A stretch of 7,247 bases of DNA, taken from positions 1 through 7,247 of the forward strand of contig BBFD01000210.1 in NCBI GenBank assembly GCA_001313065.1. The letters run 5' to 3'. The stretch is from Silvimonas sp. JCM 19000. GTDB taxonomy: Bacteria; Pseudomonadota; Gammaproteobacteria; Burkholderiales; Chitinibacteraceae. Both the position numbers and the translations under genes were made by a program. Below, piece by piece: positions 1 to 5,987 of this stretch. How positions within the stretch are numbered: position 1 is the first letter of the stretch; each line of letters starts with the position of its first letter. The notes under the pieces were generated by a model. It ran no database searches, was not told the DNA's origin, and was given only the letters and a program-made list of their open reading frames with translations.

Positions 1-145
1 CTTGCCGGCGGTACCGGTTTGCCAGTCACCGCTGCTGCTATCGCGAGTACGCGTACGCGCGCCGGGGGGTGGCGGCCTTCAGATTAGAGCCAGCCTTTTG
101 TTCACGGATTGCGGGTTGCGGACGACGCGCGCGGGTGGTTTTCAT
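1..145 (-). CDS. Partial gene, unknown protein with basic N-terminus (frameshifted)
   Basis: The 5' part of a minus-strand gene that continues beyond the left edge. The ATG at 145-143 has a GGAA-type ribosome binding site about 8 bases upstream and a consensus -10 box further up, which decides the start. The first residues read MKTTRARRPQPAIREQKAGS, very rich in Arg and Lys and probably disordered. The frame then hits a stop. Removing one base from the 6-base G run at 64-69 restores an open frame to the edge, ending in a Ser/Gly/Thr-rich stretch (RDSSSGDWQTGTAGK). Such tails occur at the front of some RNA-binding or RNA-modifying proteins, but no domain is visible here and I do not recognise the gene. 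I am fairly confident it is a real start and not confident of any function. Confidence 0.45.
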
Positions 146-171
146 CGGGTGTTTCCATTCAGTAATCGGCG

Positions 172-202
172 ATTATAGCGTGAGCCGGCCTTGCCTCGGT
201 AA
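172..202 (-). promoter_or_regulatory. Candidate sigma-70 promoter for the left-edge gene
   Basis: On the minus strand a perfect TATAAT lies at 177-172, about 27 bases upstream of the ATG at 145. The -35 is poor: ACCGAG at 17-bp spacing or TTACCG at 19-bp spacing. The -10 match and its position just downstream of a terminator support it; the -35 does not. Confidence 0.45.
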
Positions 203-243
203 CGCGCTGTGCAGCCGTCTGCTTAAGGTTAAGCCGTAAATGC

Positions 244-264
244 AAAAAAACCGCCCGAAGGCGG
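244..264 (-). terminator. Intrinsic terminator after the 150-aa gene
   Basis: Read on the minus strand, GCCGCC-TTCG-GGCGG forms a 5-bp GC stem closed by the extra-stable cUUCGg tetraloop, followed by seven T (A run at 244-250 on the plus strand). It lies about 30 bases beyond the inferred stop of the upstream gene and separates it from the next promoter. Confidence 0.8.
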
Positions 265-290
265 CTTGCTGGTCAGCGTCACAGCGACGC

Positions 291-741
291 TTAAACTGCG
301 AAAAAAAAGCGATGGCGCCCAGACTGGTCAGCCCCAGATTAAAGTGCTGGTTGTCCGGCAATTCCTCTGCATTGCGCAATTCGGCGCGGCGCAGGATTTC
401 GTGCAGCACCTCGATCTCCTTGAACCACTTGAGCAAACGCGTATCGCCATTGATCAAGGTTTCAATCTGCTCACGCGCAGCGTGTTCGCCCACCACTTCG
501 ATGCCATTGTCGGCGCCACTGCGGATCTGTACCGCAGGCGGGATGGTGATGGCGGCCTGCGCCAATGTGGCGATTACATCGTCGCCATAGCGTTTGAGTT
601 CGCTGGCGGCTTGGCGCGGATATCGGCGATGCGTACGCCTGCATCGGTATCACCCAGCCCGAGAAAGCGCGCTACGCCCTCATCGAGCGCCTCACTGGAC
701 GCCTGCTCTTGCGCGCCCACTGCTTCACTTGCGATGTTCAC
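291..741 (-). CDS. Hypothetical protein, about 150 aa (two frameshifts)
   Basis: I do not recognise this protein. The chosen start is the GTG at 741-739, which has AAAGGAAAG just upstream; a TTG at 756 is an alternative. Reading from there gives MNIASEAVGAQEQ, then an acidic/Ala-rich helix and GVRIADIR. One missing base near 620 switches the frame to QAASELKRYGDDVIATLAQ. Next come a strand-like AAITIPPAVQIR, GIEVVGEH, and amphipathic helices (IETLINGDTRLLKWFKEIEV, LHEILRRAELRN). The C-terminus is hydrophobic: adding one T to the 8-base run at 302-309 gives GAIAFFFAV and a stop at 293-291. Without that change the frame runs on through the terminator hairpin, which argues for the short ending. 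No signal peptide is visible; a C-terminal membrane anchor is possible but short. It is probably monocistronic behind mutS. Confidence 0.55.
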
Positions 742-866
742 AATCTTTCCTTTCAACCCAAAGTTAATGAATGTTTCAATCCAGATTTAGAAACCATCCT
801 GCAAACAGGTTTTTTTGCCGCGATAGGTCAAAAAGACGGGCGGTCGATTACAACGACAGGCTGACA

Positions 867-885
867 AGGCGTCAGTGAGACGCCT
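867..885 (-). terminator. Hairpin downstream of mutS, possible terminator
   Basis: A perfect 7-bp stem (AGGCGTC/GACGCCT) with a 5-base loop starts about 15 bases after the mutS stop on the minus strand. The following sequence is TGTCAG rather than a run of T, so it is a weak candidate for intrinsic termination and may instead protect the mRNA 3' end. Confidence 0.4.
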
Positions 886-900
886 CACAATGCAGTTAGC

Positions 901-3468
901 TTACAAGAGTCGCTTCAATGTATACAAGACCTCAAGTGCCTGGCGCGGCGTGAGTTGATCAGGATCAACCTCTGCCAACGCATCGACGCTGCGTGTGTAA
1001 CGATTTCCGGCTCGGCAATGACTGGCGCGGCAAACAGATCGGCCTGCAAGCCATTGCTGATACTGCCTTGTTCCAGTTCAACAAGTTTGCGGCGCGCCTG
1101 CCGCACCACATCGCGCGGCACCCCTGCCAGGCTGGCCACAGCCACCCCGTAGCTCTGCGACGCGGGGCCTTCTTGCACCGCGTGCAGGAACACAATCTTG
1201 TCTTTATGCTCGACCGCATCGAGGTGAACGTTGGCCACTTGCGGATAATCCTGGGCCAACCTTGTCAGTTCAAAGTAATGGGTTGCGAACAATGTATAAG
1301 CGCGATTTTTTCTCAATCAAGGCCCGTGCAATCGCCCACGCCAGCGCCAGCCCATCGAAGGTGGAAGTGCCACGGCCGACCTCATCCATCAGCACCAGCG
1401 AGTGCTCGCTGGCGTTGTTCAGGATGTTGGCGGTCTCCGTCATCTCGACCATAAAGGTGGAGCGTCCACCGGCCAGATCGTCCGAGGCGCCGATGCGGGT
1501 AAAGATGCGATCGACCCGGCCGATCACCGCTTCCGTCGCGGGCACCCAGCGCCCACATGCGCCATTAATACGATCAGCGCCACCTGGCGCATATAGGTCG
1601 ATTTACCGCCCATATTGGGCCCGGTAATCAGCAGCAATTTGCGCGTGGCGCAAAAAATCGACGCCATTGGGAATAAAGTCATCAATCTGCGCTTCCACTA
1701 CCGGATGGCGGCCCGCTTCAATGCGCACGCACATTTCATCCACAAACCGCGGCGCCACATAATTCTGCTCGACCGCACGGCGGGCCAGACACGCCAATGT
1801 ATCCGCCGTGGCCACCGCCTGCGCCGCCAGACGCAAAGCACCCAGATATTGTTGCAGCGTTTCCAGCAATGCTTCGTATAACTGCTTTTCCAGCGCCAGC
1901 GCCCGGTCTTGTGCCGACAAGGCTTTGTCTTCGAATAGCTTGAGTTCAGGCGTGATATACCGTTCGCAATTCTTCATGGTCTGGCGCCGACGATATTCCG
2001 GCGGCACCTGGTCGACATAAGAATTACTGACTTCAATAAAGAAGCCGGCCACGCGGTTATATTCCACACGCAAATTGGGAATACCGGTGCGGGCACGCTC
2101 GGCAATTTCCAGTTGCGTTAAAAAATTCGCCCCCGCCTTTCTGGATTTCGCGCAATTCGTCCAGTTCGGCATGGTAGCCATCGGCAATCACCCCGCTTCG
2201 CGCAATACCACCGAAGGCTCGGGCAACACGGCGGCACTTAATAACTGATGCAAAGCCGGATCCGGTTGCAATGCTTGCGCCAGCGCGGCAAAGAATTCGG
2301 TTTGCGGCAATGTGGCGGGCAATGCGGTTAACGCGCTCAGGCTATCGCGCAAGCTGGCCAGATCACGCGGGCGCGCGCTGCGCAATGCAATCCGCGCCGA
2401 AATACGCTCGATATCGGCCACGTCATTCAGTACGCGATGGATATCGACATAAGCGCCCTGCTCGACCAAGGCACCAATCGCGCTCTGGCGTTGCAATATG
2501 GCGCCATGTTGGCGCAAGGGATGGTGCAGCCAGTGCCGCAACAAACGCGAGCCCATGCCGGTGGCACAGCGGTCCAGCAAAGAAAACAGGGTCGGCGCGG
2601 CCTCACCGCGGATGGTCTCGCTGATTTCCAGGTTGCGGCGGGTGGCGGCATCCAGCTCGATGTACTGGGTGTGGCTTTCCACACGCAAGCCCGCCAGTTG
2701 CGGCACGGTGCCGCCCTGTGTGGCGCGCACATACTCAAACAATGCGCCGGCCGGGCCCAGCGCCAGCGTTTGTGCGGTCACGCCATAACCGGCCAGATCA
2801 TGCACATTAAAATGCCGCGCCAGATTGCGTTCGGCGCTGGCACGATCAAATTGCCACGGTGCCAGGCGGCGCACCGGAATACTGATGGCGTCGATCAGGG
2901 CCAGTTGCACGCCGTCGGGCACCAGCACTTCGGCCGGACGCAGACGTTCCAGTTCTGACAGCAATTTTTTCAGCGGTGCTGTCCATCAGGGCAAAATCAC
3001 CCGAAGCCAGCGACAGCCACGCCATACCCAGCACGCCTTTTTTCCAGCGTCAGTGCCAGGATGCGGTTTTCTTGCTTGTCGTCGAGCAATGCGGCATCGC
3101 TGAGCGTACCTGGCGTCACCACCCGCACCACGCGGCGTTCTACCGGGCCTTTGCTGGTGGCGGGGTCACCAAACTGCTCGCATAGCGCCACCGATTCGCC
3201 CAGCTTGACCAGACGCGCCAGATATTGCTCCACCGCGTGATACGGCACGCCACACATGCGGATCGGTTCGCCCGCCGACTGGCCGCGCGTGGTGAGGGTG
3301 ATATCGAGCAGCCGCGCCGCCTTGGCCGCGTCGTCATAAAACAGCTCGTAAAAAATCGCCCATGCGGTAGAACACAAACTTGTCGGGATGCTCAGCTTTG
3401 ATCCGCAAATACTGGGCCATCATCGGCGTATGGGTTAACGCTTTGTTTTCACTGGATACTTTACTCAA
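901..3468 (-). CDS. mutS: DNA mismatch repair protein MutS (nine apparent frameshifts)
   Basis: MutS recognises base mismatches and small loops and recruits MutL in an ATP-dependent way. The corrected product is about 854 aa, the normal length for proteobacterial MutS. The start is taken as TTG at 3468, giving [20 protein letters not shown], because family members have a similar lead before HTPMM; the ATG at the first M of MMAQ would be shorter. Domain I holds FYRMGDFYELF with the mismatch-contacting Phe39 and Glu41. The core has [10 protein letters not shown] and [10 protein letters not shown]. The ATPase has Walker [10 protein letters not shown], the [14 protein letters not shown] segment, Walker [13 protein letters not shown] and the FATHYFEL switch. 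Near the C-terminus QADLF matches a sliding-clamp binding motif, and the end [17 protein letters not shown] matches the tetramerisation tail. One extra base at A/T runs 3350-3355, 3038-3043, 2965-2970, 2120-2125, 1652-1657 and 1306-1311, and one missing base near 2193, 1550 and 986, must be fixed. Identity is certain; whether the breaks are real is doubtful. Confidence 0.96.
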
Positions 3469-3484
3469 CGTTGCAATCCGTCCT

Positions 3485-3530
3485 GACCAATATTGGCCGG
3501 TATTGTAACGCGAGCCTCTGTCCTTGCCTG
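3485..3530 (-). promoter_or_regulatory. Candidate mutS promoter with overlapping palindrome
   Basis: On the minus strand TACAAT (3507-3502) makes a good -10 about 35 bases before the TTG start; the best -35 at 17-bp spacing, CAGGCA, is weak. A 10-bp perfect palindrome, CCAATATTGG (3487-3496), lies where transcription would begin. A GGA about 8 bases before the TTG could serve as ribosome binding site. Confidence 0.35.
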
Positions 3531-3606
3531 AACAAGACGTAACGATAGCGGCAACGGCCGGATTTAAAGCCGCTGCCCGCATTGCGATTCATGCTGCCGC
3601 CGCTGC

Positions 3607-3987
3607 TCAGGCCGGTTCGACGCTGAAGCGATCCACCCGATCCGGATAAAACGCCATATAGCTCTGGATGGCCGCGACGGCCGGATACGGCGTCTCGTAA
3701 GTCCAGATAGCATTGACAGAACGGCCACCGCCCGCCGGAATACTGTAATAACTGCAGTCGCCTTTATATGGGCAATACGTGTGATGCTCAGTGCGTTGCA
3801 ATGCACTGACATCGACATCGGCGCGCGGAATGTAATAAACCGGCGGATAGCTGGCCTCCTGCAAAACCAGCGCGCGGCGCGTATCCGCAATGGTCTGGCC
3901 CGCGACCAGCACCACAATGTGATCGGTGCTTTGCGTAATGTGAACAGGGTGATCTGGCCCAGGGGTTTTGATCGGGCGATCGGTCAT
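3607..3987 (-). CDS. DUF427 domain protein, 126 aa
   Basis: An intact small protein of the DUF427 (Pfam NTP_transf_9) family, whose biochemical role is not established. The ATG at 3987 has GGAG about 8 bases upstream. The family pattern is clear: a conserved strand region (VVLVAGQTIADTRRALVLQE, residues 25-44), YPPVYYIPRADVDVSAL (47-63), the hallmark HHTYCPYKGDCSYYSI (68-83), and the C-terminal WTYETPYPAVAAIQSYMAFY (95-114) followed by PDRVD. The fold is a compact beta barrel-like domain with a likely ligand pocket around the YCPYKG motif. No signal peptide is present, so it should be cytoplasmic. It is transcribed in the same direction as mutS with a 138-bp gap that contains a candidate mutS promoter, so the two are probably not tightly co-transcribed. 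It needs no frame correction and contains no A/T run of six or more. Confidence 0.93.
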   Translation of the reverse strand: MTDRPIKTPGPDHPVHITQSTDHIVVLVAGQTIADTRRALVLQEASYPPVYYIPRADVDVSALQRTEHHTYCPYKGDCSYYSIPAGGGRSVNAIWTYETPYPAVAAIQSYMAFYPDRVDRFSVEPA

Positions 3988-4015
3988 GAGCGGACTCCAG
4001 CGTGGTTGAGCACTC

Positions 4016-4021
4016 AGTATA
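4016..4021 (-). promoter_or_regulatory. Candidate -10 box for the DUF427 gene
   Basis: TATACT on the minus strand sits about 28 bases upstream of the DUF427 ATG, a normal distance for a short leader. The -35 at 17-bp spacing (GCGATG) is poor; a TTGGCG lies 20 bp upstream instead. Confidence 0.3.
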
Positions 4022-4102
4022 GATAGCGCTTTTGCCGCCATCGCCAACGTATATATCGACACCTGATTTGTAACGCCAGCCTGCCGGTATTAACAGCTCG
4101 CA

Positions 4103-4119
4103 ATTAATGTCGCATTAAT
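4103..4119. promoter_or_regulatory. Perfect inverted repeat, candidate operator
   Basis: ATTAATG and CATTAAT form a perfect 7-bp inverted repeat around a 3-base spacer. Its dyad symmetry and AT-rich half-sites resemble binding sites of dimeric regulators, including the ATTAAT-type arms seen at some LysR-type sites. It lies 116 bases upstream of the DUF427 start and 320 bases upstream of hns. No regulator gene is adjacent, so the assignment is speculative. Confidence 0.35.
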
Positions 4120-4340
4120 AGCCGCGCTATACACCCGGGCCCTGCAGCGACTAATGCTGACTAATGCGCCCCGCGGCACGGGGGTGGTGCAACTATTACC
4201 GTCTGGCTACATCCGGGCGCGATTGCGCGGCTTAAACCCTGTTATCGCAATGGATTAGCGCGCGTGGCATCGGCAGATCTGGATTAAGGATGACTAAACA
4301 ATCAAGGGAAGGCGCAAATCGGGCTTTCTAATTAGCGCTT

Positions 4341-4386
4341 TATCATGCATATTGACTACCTTGTGCCAGCCGCTTTTTTTATTAAT
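4341..4386 (+). promoter_or_regulatory. Probable hns promoter region
   Basis: Two signals are present. TATCAT at 4341-4346 is a good -10 without a good -35. TTGACT at 4352-4357 is a good -35, but the nearest -10-like boxes (TTTATT or TATTAA around 4378-4385) lie 20-22 bp away across a run of seven T whose length may be miscalled. Either places the start about 50-90 bases before the ATG. Confidence 0.35.
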
Positions 4387-4426
4387 ACGGCATCGGCCAC
4401 TGCACATACAACAGACCCAACACATC

Positions 4427-4431
4427 AGGAG
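4427..4431 (+). promoter_or_regulatory. Ribosome binding site of hns
   Basis: AGGAG with a 9-base gap to the ATG at 4441. It fixes the start of the H-NS reading frame even though that frame breaks after 20 codons. Confidence 0.75.
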
Positions 4432-4440
4432 AATCAAGCA

Positions 4441-4778
4441 ATGGCAGATTTTGATTTCAGCGGCTATTCCTTGCCCCAACTGTTCCAACTGCAAAAAAAG
4501 ATGTAGAAGCACAGATCAACCATCGTAAAGTCAGCGAGCGTACCGATACGCTGGCGCAATTGCGGGAACTGGCGCAAGCACGTGGTTTTAATCTGGATGA
4601 ACTGGTTGGCGTGACCAGCGGCAAAGTAAAAGCGGTTAAAGCCGACAAGAAACCGAGCGAACCCAAATACCGCAATCCGGCTGACCATAGCGCTACGTGG
4701 TCGGGTCGTGGCCGCAAGCCGCAATGGATTCTGGATGCGGTAGCCAAAGGCGGCAAGCTCGAAGATTTTCTGATCTAA
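4441..4778 (+). CDS. hns: H-NS family nucleoid-associated protein (one frameshift)
   Basis: A DNA-binding protein that coats and silences AT-rich DNA. The start at ATG 4441 follows a strong ribosome binding site. The raw frame reads MADFDFSGYSLPQLFQLQKK and then stops; adding one A to the 7-base run at 4493-4499 joins it to DVEAQINHRK and gives 112 aa, the usual size of betaproteobacterial H-NS-like proteins. Residues 1-55 form the helical, charged oligomerisation region. Residues 58-80 are a Lys-rich linker (SGKVKAVKADKKPSEPKYRN). Residues 86-96 carry the core DNA-binding loop TWSGRGRKPQW, followed by the conserved tail ILDAVAKGGKLEDFLI. The gene stands alone, with its own leader and terminator. 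The closest alternative name would be another H-NS paralogue (BpH3 or HvrA type); family membership is secure, the exact orthologue is not. Confidence 0.93.
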
Positions 4779-4812
4779 GTGCGCAATACCGGCCTGGTGC
4801 CGGCGCAGAAAT

Positions 4813-4844
4813 AAAAAAATCCGACTTCGTGTCGGATTTTTTTT
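4813..4844. terminator. Bidirectional terminator shared by hns and the 67-aa ORF
   Basis: ATCCGAC and GTCGGAT form a perfect 7-bp stem with a 5-base loop, flanked by seven A on the left and eight T on the right. The A/T flanks extend the stem and give a U tract in both directions, fitting its position between two convergent genes. Confidence 0.92.
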
Positions 4845-4875
4845 GGCCCGCAGGCGCAGCGATCATCGCGCGCAT

Positions 4876-5079
4876 TCAAGCGGCGAGGGGCTCATTGCAA
4901 TGCCGCGTCAGACGCGCCAGGGTATTTTCCAGCGCCTGGGCGCGGGCTTTGAGCATTTCATCCACCGGGCGGCCCTGCATTTGCGCCAACGCAATGGCTG
5001 CTTGCAGCGTACGCAATAGCGTCGCGGTTTCTTTGGCGGGCGCAAGGTTGATAGCGGTGTGAGGCAGGCGGCGCGACAT
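4876..5079 (-). CDS. Small hypothetical protein, 67 aa
   Basis: I do not recognise this protein. The ATG at 5079 (MSRRLPHT) was preferred over an upstream in-frame ATG because GAGGAAA lies about 9 bases before it. The product is Ala/Leu/Arg-rich and should be almost entirely helical: ETATLLRTLQAAIALAQMQG, then PVDEMLKARAQALENTLARL, spaced by a short turn. This is the shape of a helical hairpin that could dimerise. It has no membrane segment or signal peptide, and one Cys near the end (RHCNEP). The frame is intact and the gene converges on hns with a shared terminator. A good ribosome binding site, codon usage like its neighbours and a terminator at the right place argue that it is a real gene. 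Confidence 0.65.
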   Translation of the reverse strand: MSRRLPHTAINLAPAKETATLLRTLQAAIALAQMQGRPVDEMLKARAQALENTLARLTRHCNEPLAA

Positions 5080-5142
5080 GATGGTGTTTCCTCGGACTGG
5101 CGTGATCAAGCGCAAGAATAGGCGGGCTTTTTTTTACCGCAC

Positions 5143-5307
5143 TCAACGTGCCGGCATCACGCTTGTGACCTGGCGCACGTCCGGGTCCGCCCTGCCTTCC
5201 CACGCTGGCTGATCAAATGCCGCGCTGGCACGGATATGGTGGCTGCGCCCGCTGCTTTCATCCCAGGAGCGGCCCTGGCTGTTTGCTACATCAGAACAGC
5301 GCAACAT
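5143..5307 (-). CDS. Doubtful small ORF, 54 aa
   Basis: An open frame starting ATG at 5307 (MLRCSDVANSQGRSWDESSG) and ending VTSVMPAR. A purine-rich AAGAAG precedes the ATG, but only one base away, which is too close for a normal ribosome binding site. The composition is hydrophilic with no visible motif, and the same frame is open far upstream through repeats. It could be a chance frame over a noncoding transcript. Listed with low confidence only because nothing else occupies the stretch. Confidence 0.15.
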   Translation of the reverse strand: MLRCSDVANSQGRSWDESSGRSHHIRASAAFDQPAWEGRADPDVRQVTSVMPAR

Positions 5308-5312
5308 GCTTC

Positions 5313-5336
5313 TTAACGCGCAGGCAGGCGCGTTGA
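5313..5336 (+). other. Stable hairpin upstream of an orphan terminator
   Basis: AACGCGC and GCGCGTT (5315-5321, 5328-5334) form a perfect 7-bp stem with a 6-base loop, extendable by a T-G and a T-A pair. It lies 19 bases upstream of a strong plus-strand terminator, an arrangement seen at the 3' ends of small RNAs, though no promoter for one was identified. Confidence 0.4.
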
Positions 5337-5354
5337 CTCCGTGGTTGGATTTGG

Positions 5355-5381
5355 GCCCGCCCTCTGTGGCGGGCTTTTTTT
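5355..5381 (+). terminator. Strong intrinsic terminator, no obvious gene upstream
   Basis: GCCCGCC and GGCGGGC form a perfect 7-bp GC-only stem with a 6-base loop (CTCTGT) and a tail of seven T. It is oriented to stop plus-strand transcription. The nearest plus-strand gene, hns, ends about 580 bases earlier and has its own terminator. Confidence 0.85.
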
Positions 5382-5498
5382 CTTGCCCGCCACAAGATGG
5401 AACAAGCCTTGCGGGCTTTTTTCTTGCCCGCCACAAGATGGAACAAGCCTTGCGGGCTTTTTTCTTGCCCGCCACAAGATGAAACAAGCCGCGCGGGC
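5369..5498. repeat. Tandem array, about 3.5 copies of a 41-42 bp unit
   Basis: Copies begin at 5369 (42 bp, T7), 5411 (41 bp, T6) and 5452 (41 bp, T6), with a degenerate partial copy from about 5493. Each begins GCGGGC plus a T run, then CTTGCCCGCC, then ACAAGATGGAACAAGCC. The first two copies match apart from the T-run length; the third differs by a G-to-A change and at its end. In each unit GCGGGC can pair with the preceding GCCCGC to form a terminator-like stem ending in T6, or with the following GCCCGC across the T run. The array appears to have grown from the adjacent terminator by duplication. Confidence 0.9.
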
Positions 5499-5518
5499 TA
5501 GTCTTGCCCGGCCGCACA

Positions 5519-5848
5519 TCAATCCACGATAAACAAGCGCGCGCCCGTCAATGTCATCGACCGGTGCGGCTCCGCGCCATCGGCCACCTGATAACTCATC
5601 CCCGCCCGCAATACAAACTCGCGCCCATCGGCCAGTTCGGTATGCAGCTCGCCATGCAGGCACAACAAGACATGCCCCTTCTCACACCAGTGGTCCGCCA
5701 CGTAGCCGGGCGAGTAGTCCACCATGCGCACCCGCAGCGCGCCCATCTGTTGCGTGCGCCAGGTCGCCTTGCCAAATTTGCCCGCGTGCTCGGTGGCGGC
5801 GACTTGCGACCAGTCGGTGGTGCCAAACGGAATGTGTTCGATCTGCAT
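5519..5848 (-). CDS. DHCW-motif cupin fold protein, 109 aa
   Basis: A single-domain cupin of the DHCW-motif group, a family without an established reaction. The ATG at 5848 follows GCGAGGGCGC, which supplies a weak GAGG ribosome binding site. Residues 1-30 match the family opening (IPFGTTDWSQVAATEHAGKF). Residues 51-60 carry the signature ADHWCEKGHV with His53, Cys55 and His59 as probable metal or ligand contacts. The second cupin half has GELHTELADGREFVL (66-80), the turn RAGMSYQVADGAEPHRS with His95, and the ending GARLFIVD. No signal peptide is visible, so it is likely cytoplasmic. It lies 139 bases downstream of the urea carboxylase gene in the same direction; co-transcription is possible but unproven. 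The frame is intact. Family assignment is secure and function unknown. Confidence 0.9.
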   Translation of the reverse strand: MQIEHIPFGTTDWSQVAATEHAGKFGKATWRTQQMGALRVRMVDYSPGYVADHWCEKGHVLLCLHGELHTELADGREFVLRAGMSYQVADGAEPHRSMTLTGARLFIVD

Positions 5849-5882
5849 GGATGCGCCCTCGCGTTAACAGGCGACCAGGATA

Positions 5883-5900
5883 CCGCGCACCGGCGCGCGG
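5883..5900 (-). other. GC hairpin between urea carboxylase and cupin genes
   Basis: CCGCGC and GCGCGG form a perfect 6-bp stem around a 6-base loop in the 139-bp gap. There is no U tract on either side, so it is not a convincing intrinsic terminator; it could be an mRNA processing or stability element. An 8-base A run at 5931-5938 is the only other feature of the gap. Confidence 0.3.
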
Positions 5901-5987
5901 CCCCAGATACAGGCATACACGTAAATGCGGAAAAAAAACTGCTGTGCACGGGGTGGGCCAGACGCGGACGCCCAGCTCCACCCCAGT

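Larger units (their letters stand above)
3988..4440. other. Gene-free divergent regulatory region between DUF427 and hns
   Basis: No convincing gene lies in these 453 bases; the short open frames crossing them show no family features. The left end carries the DUF427 promoter, the middle has an inverted repeat, a direct repeat (GACTAATGC at 4149-4157 and 4159-4167) and a GC hairpin (CCCCG/CGGGG, 4169-4183). The last 150 bases are AT-rich and lead into hns. AT-rich leaders are typical of autoregulated H-NS genes, which is inference here. Confidence 0.6.
5080..5518. other. Gene-poor stretch with terminator array
   Basis: No gene is secure here. The left end has a candidate promoter for the 67-aa ORF: TATTCT at 5120-5115 and TTGAGT at 5146-5141 on the minus strand, with a 20-bp spacer containing an 8-base homopolymer. 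The middle (5150-5310) has no recognisable element apart from a doubtful small ORF. The right third holds two hairpins and a tandem repeat array. Open frames cross the repeats on both strands only because the units lack stops. Confidence 0.6.

Noticed and set aside
266..790. Plus-strand ORF of 174 aa
   Set aside because: Antisense to the 150-aa minus-strand gene; no ribosome binding site or family motif, and it runs across the terminator and promoter of the real gene.
2437..2958. Plus-strand ORF of 173 aa inside mutS
   Set aside because: Shadow of the MutS reading frame in GC-rich sequence; the minus-strand frame carries conserved MutS motifs.
901..3468. mutS as a pseudogene
   Set aside because: All breaks are single-base indels, mostly at homopolymers, with every catalytic and structural motif preserved; an assembly error is simpler.
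4169..4183. GC hairpin as a terminator upstream of hns
   Set aside because: The stem is only 5 bp and no T run follows on either strand.
4294..4512. Minus-strand ORF of 72 aa over the hns leader
   Set aside because: No ribosome binding site, overlaps the hns promoter and start, and its translation is a hydrophobic/Cys-rich antisense product without motifs.
5369..5498. CRISPR array
   Set aside because: The units are directly adjacent with no unique spacers and no cas genes nearby.
5341..5532. ORFs reading through the tandem repeats as a repeat protein
   Set aside because: The units lack stops by chance, their length (42, 41, 41) does not keep one frame, and the sequence is better explained as hairpins with T runs.
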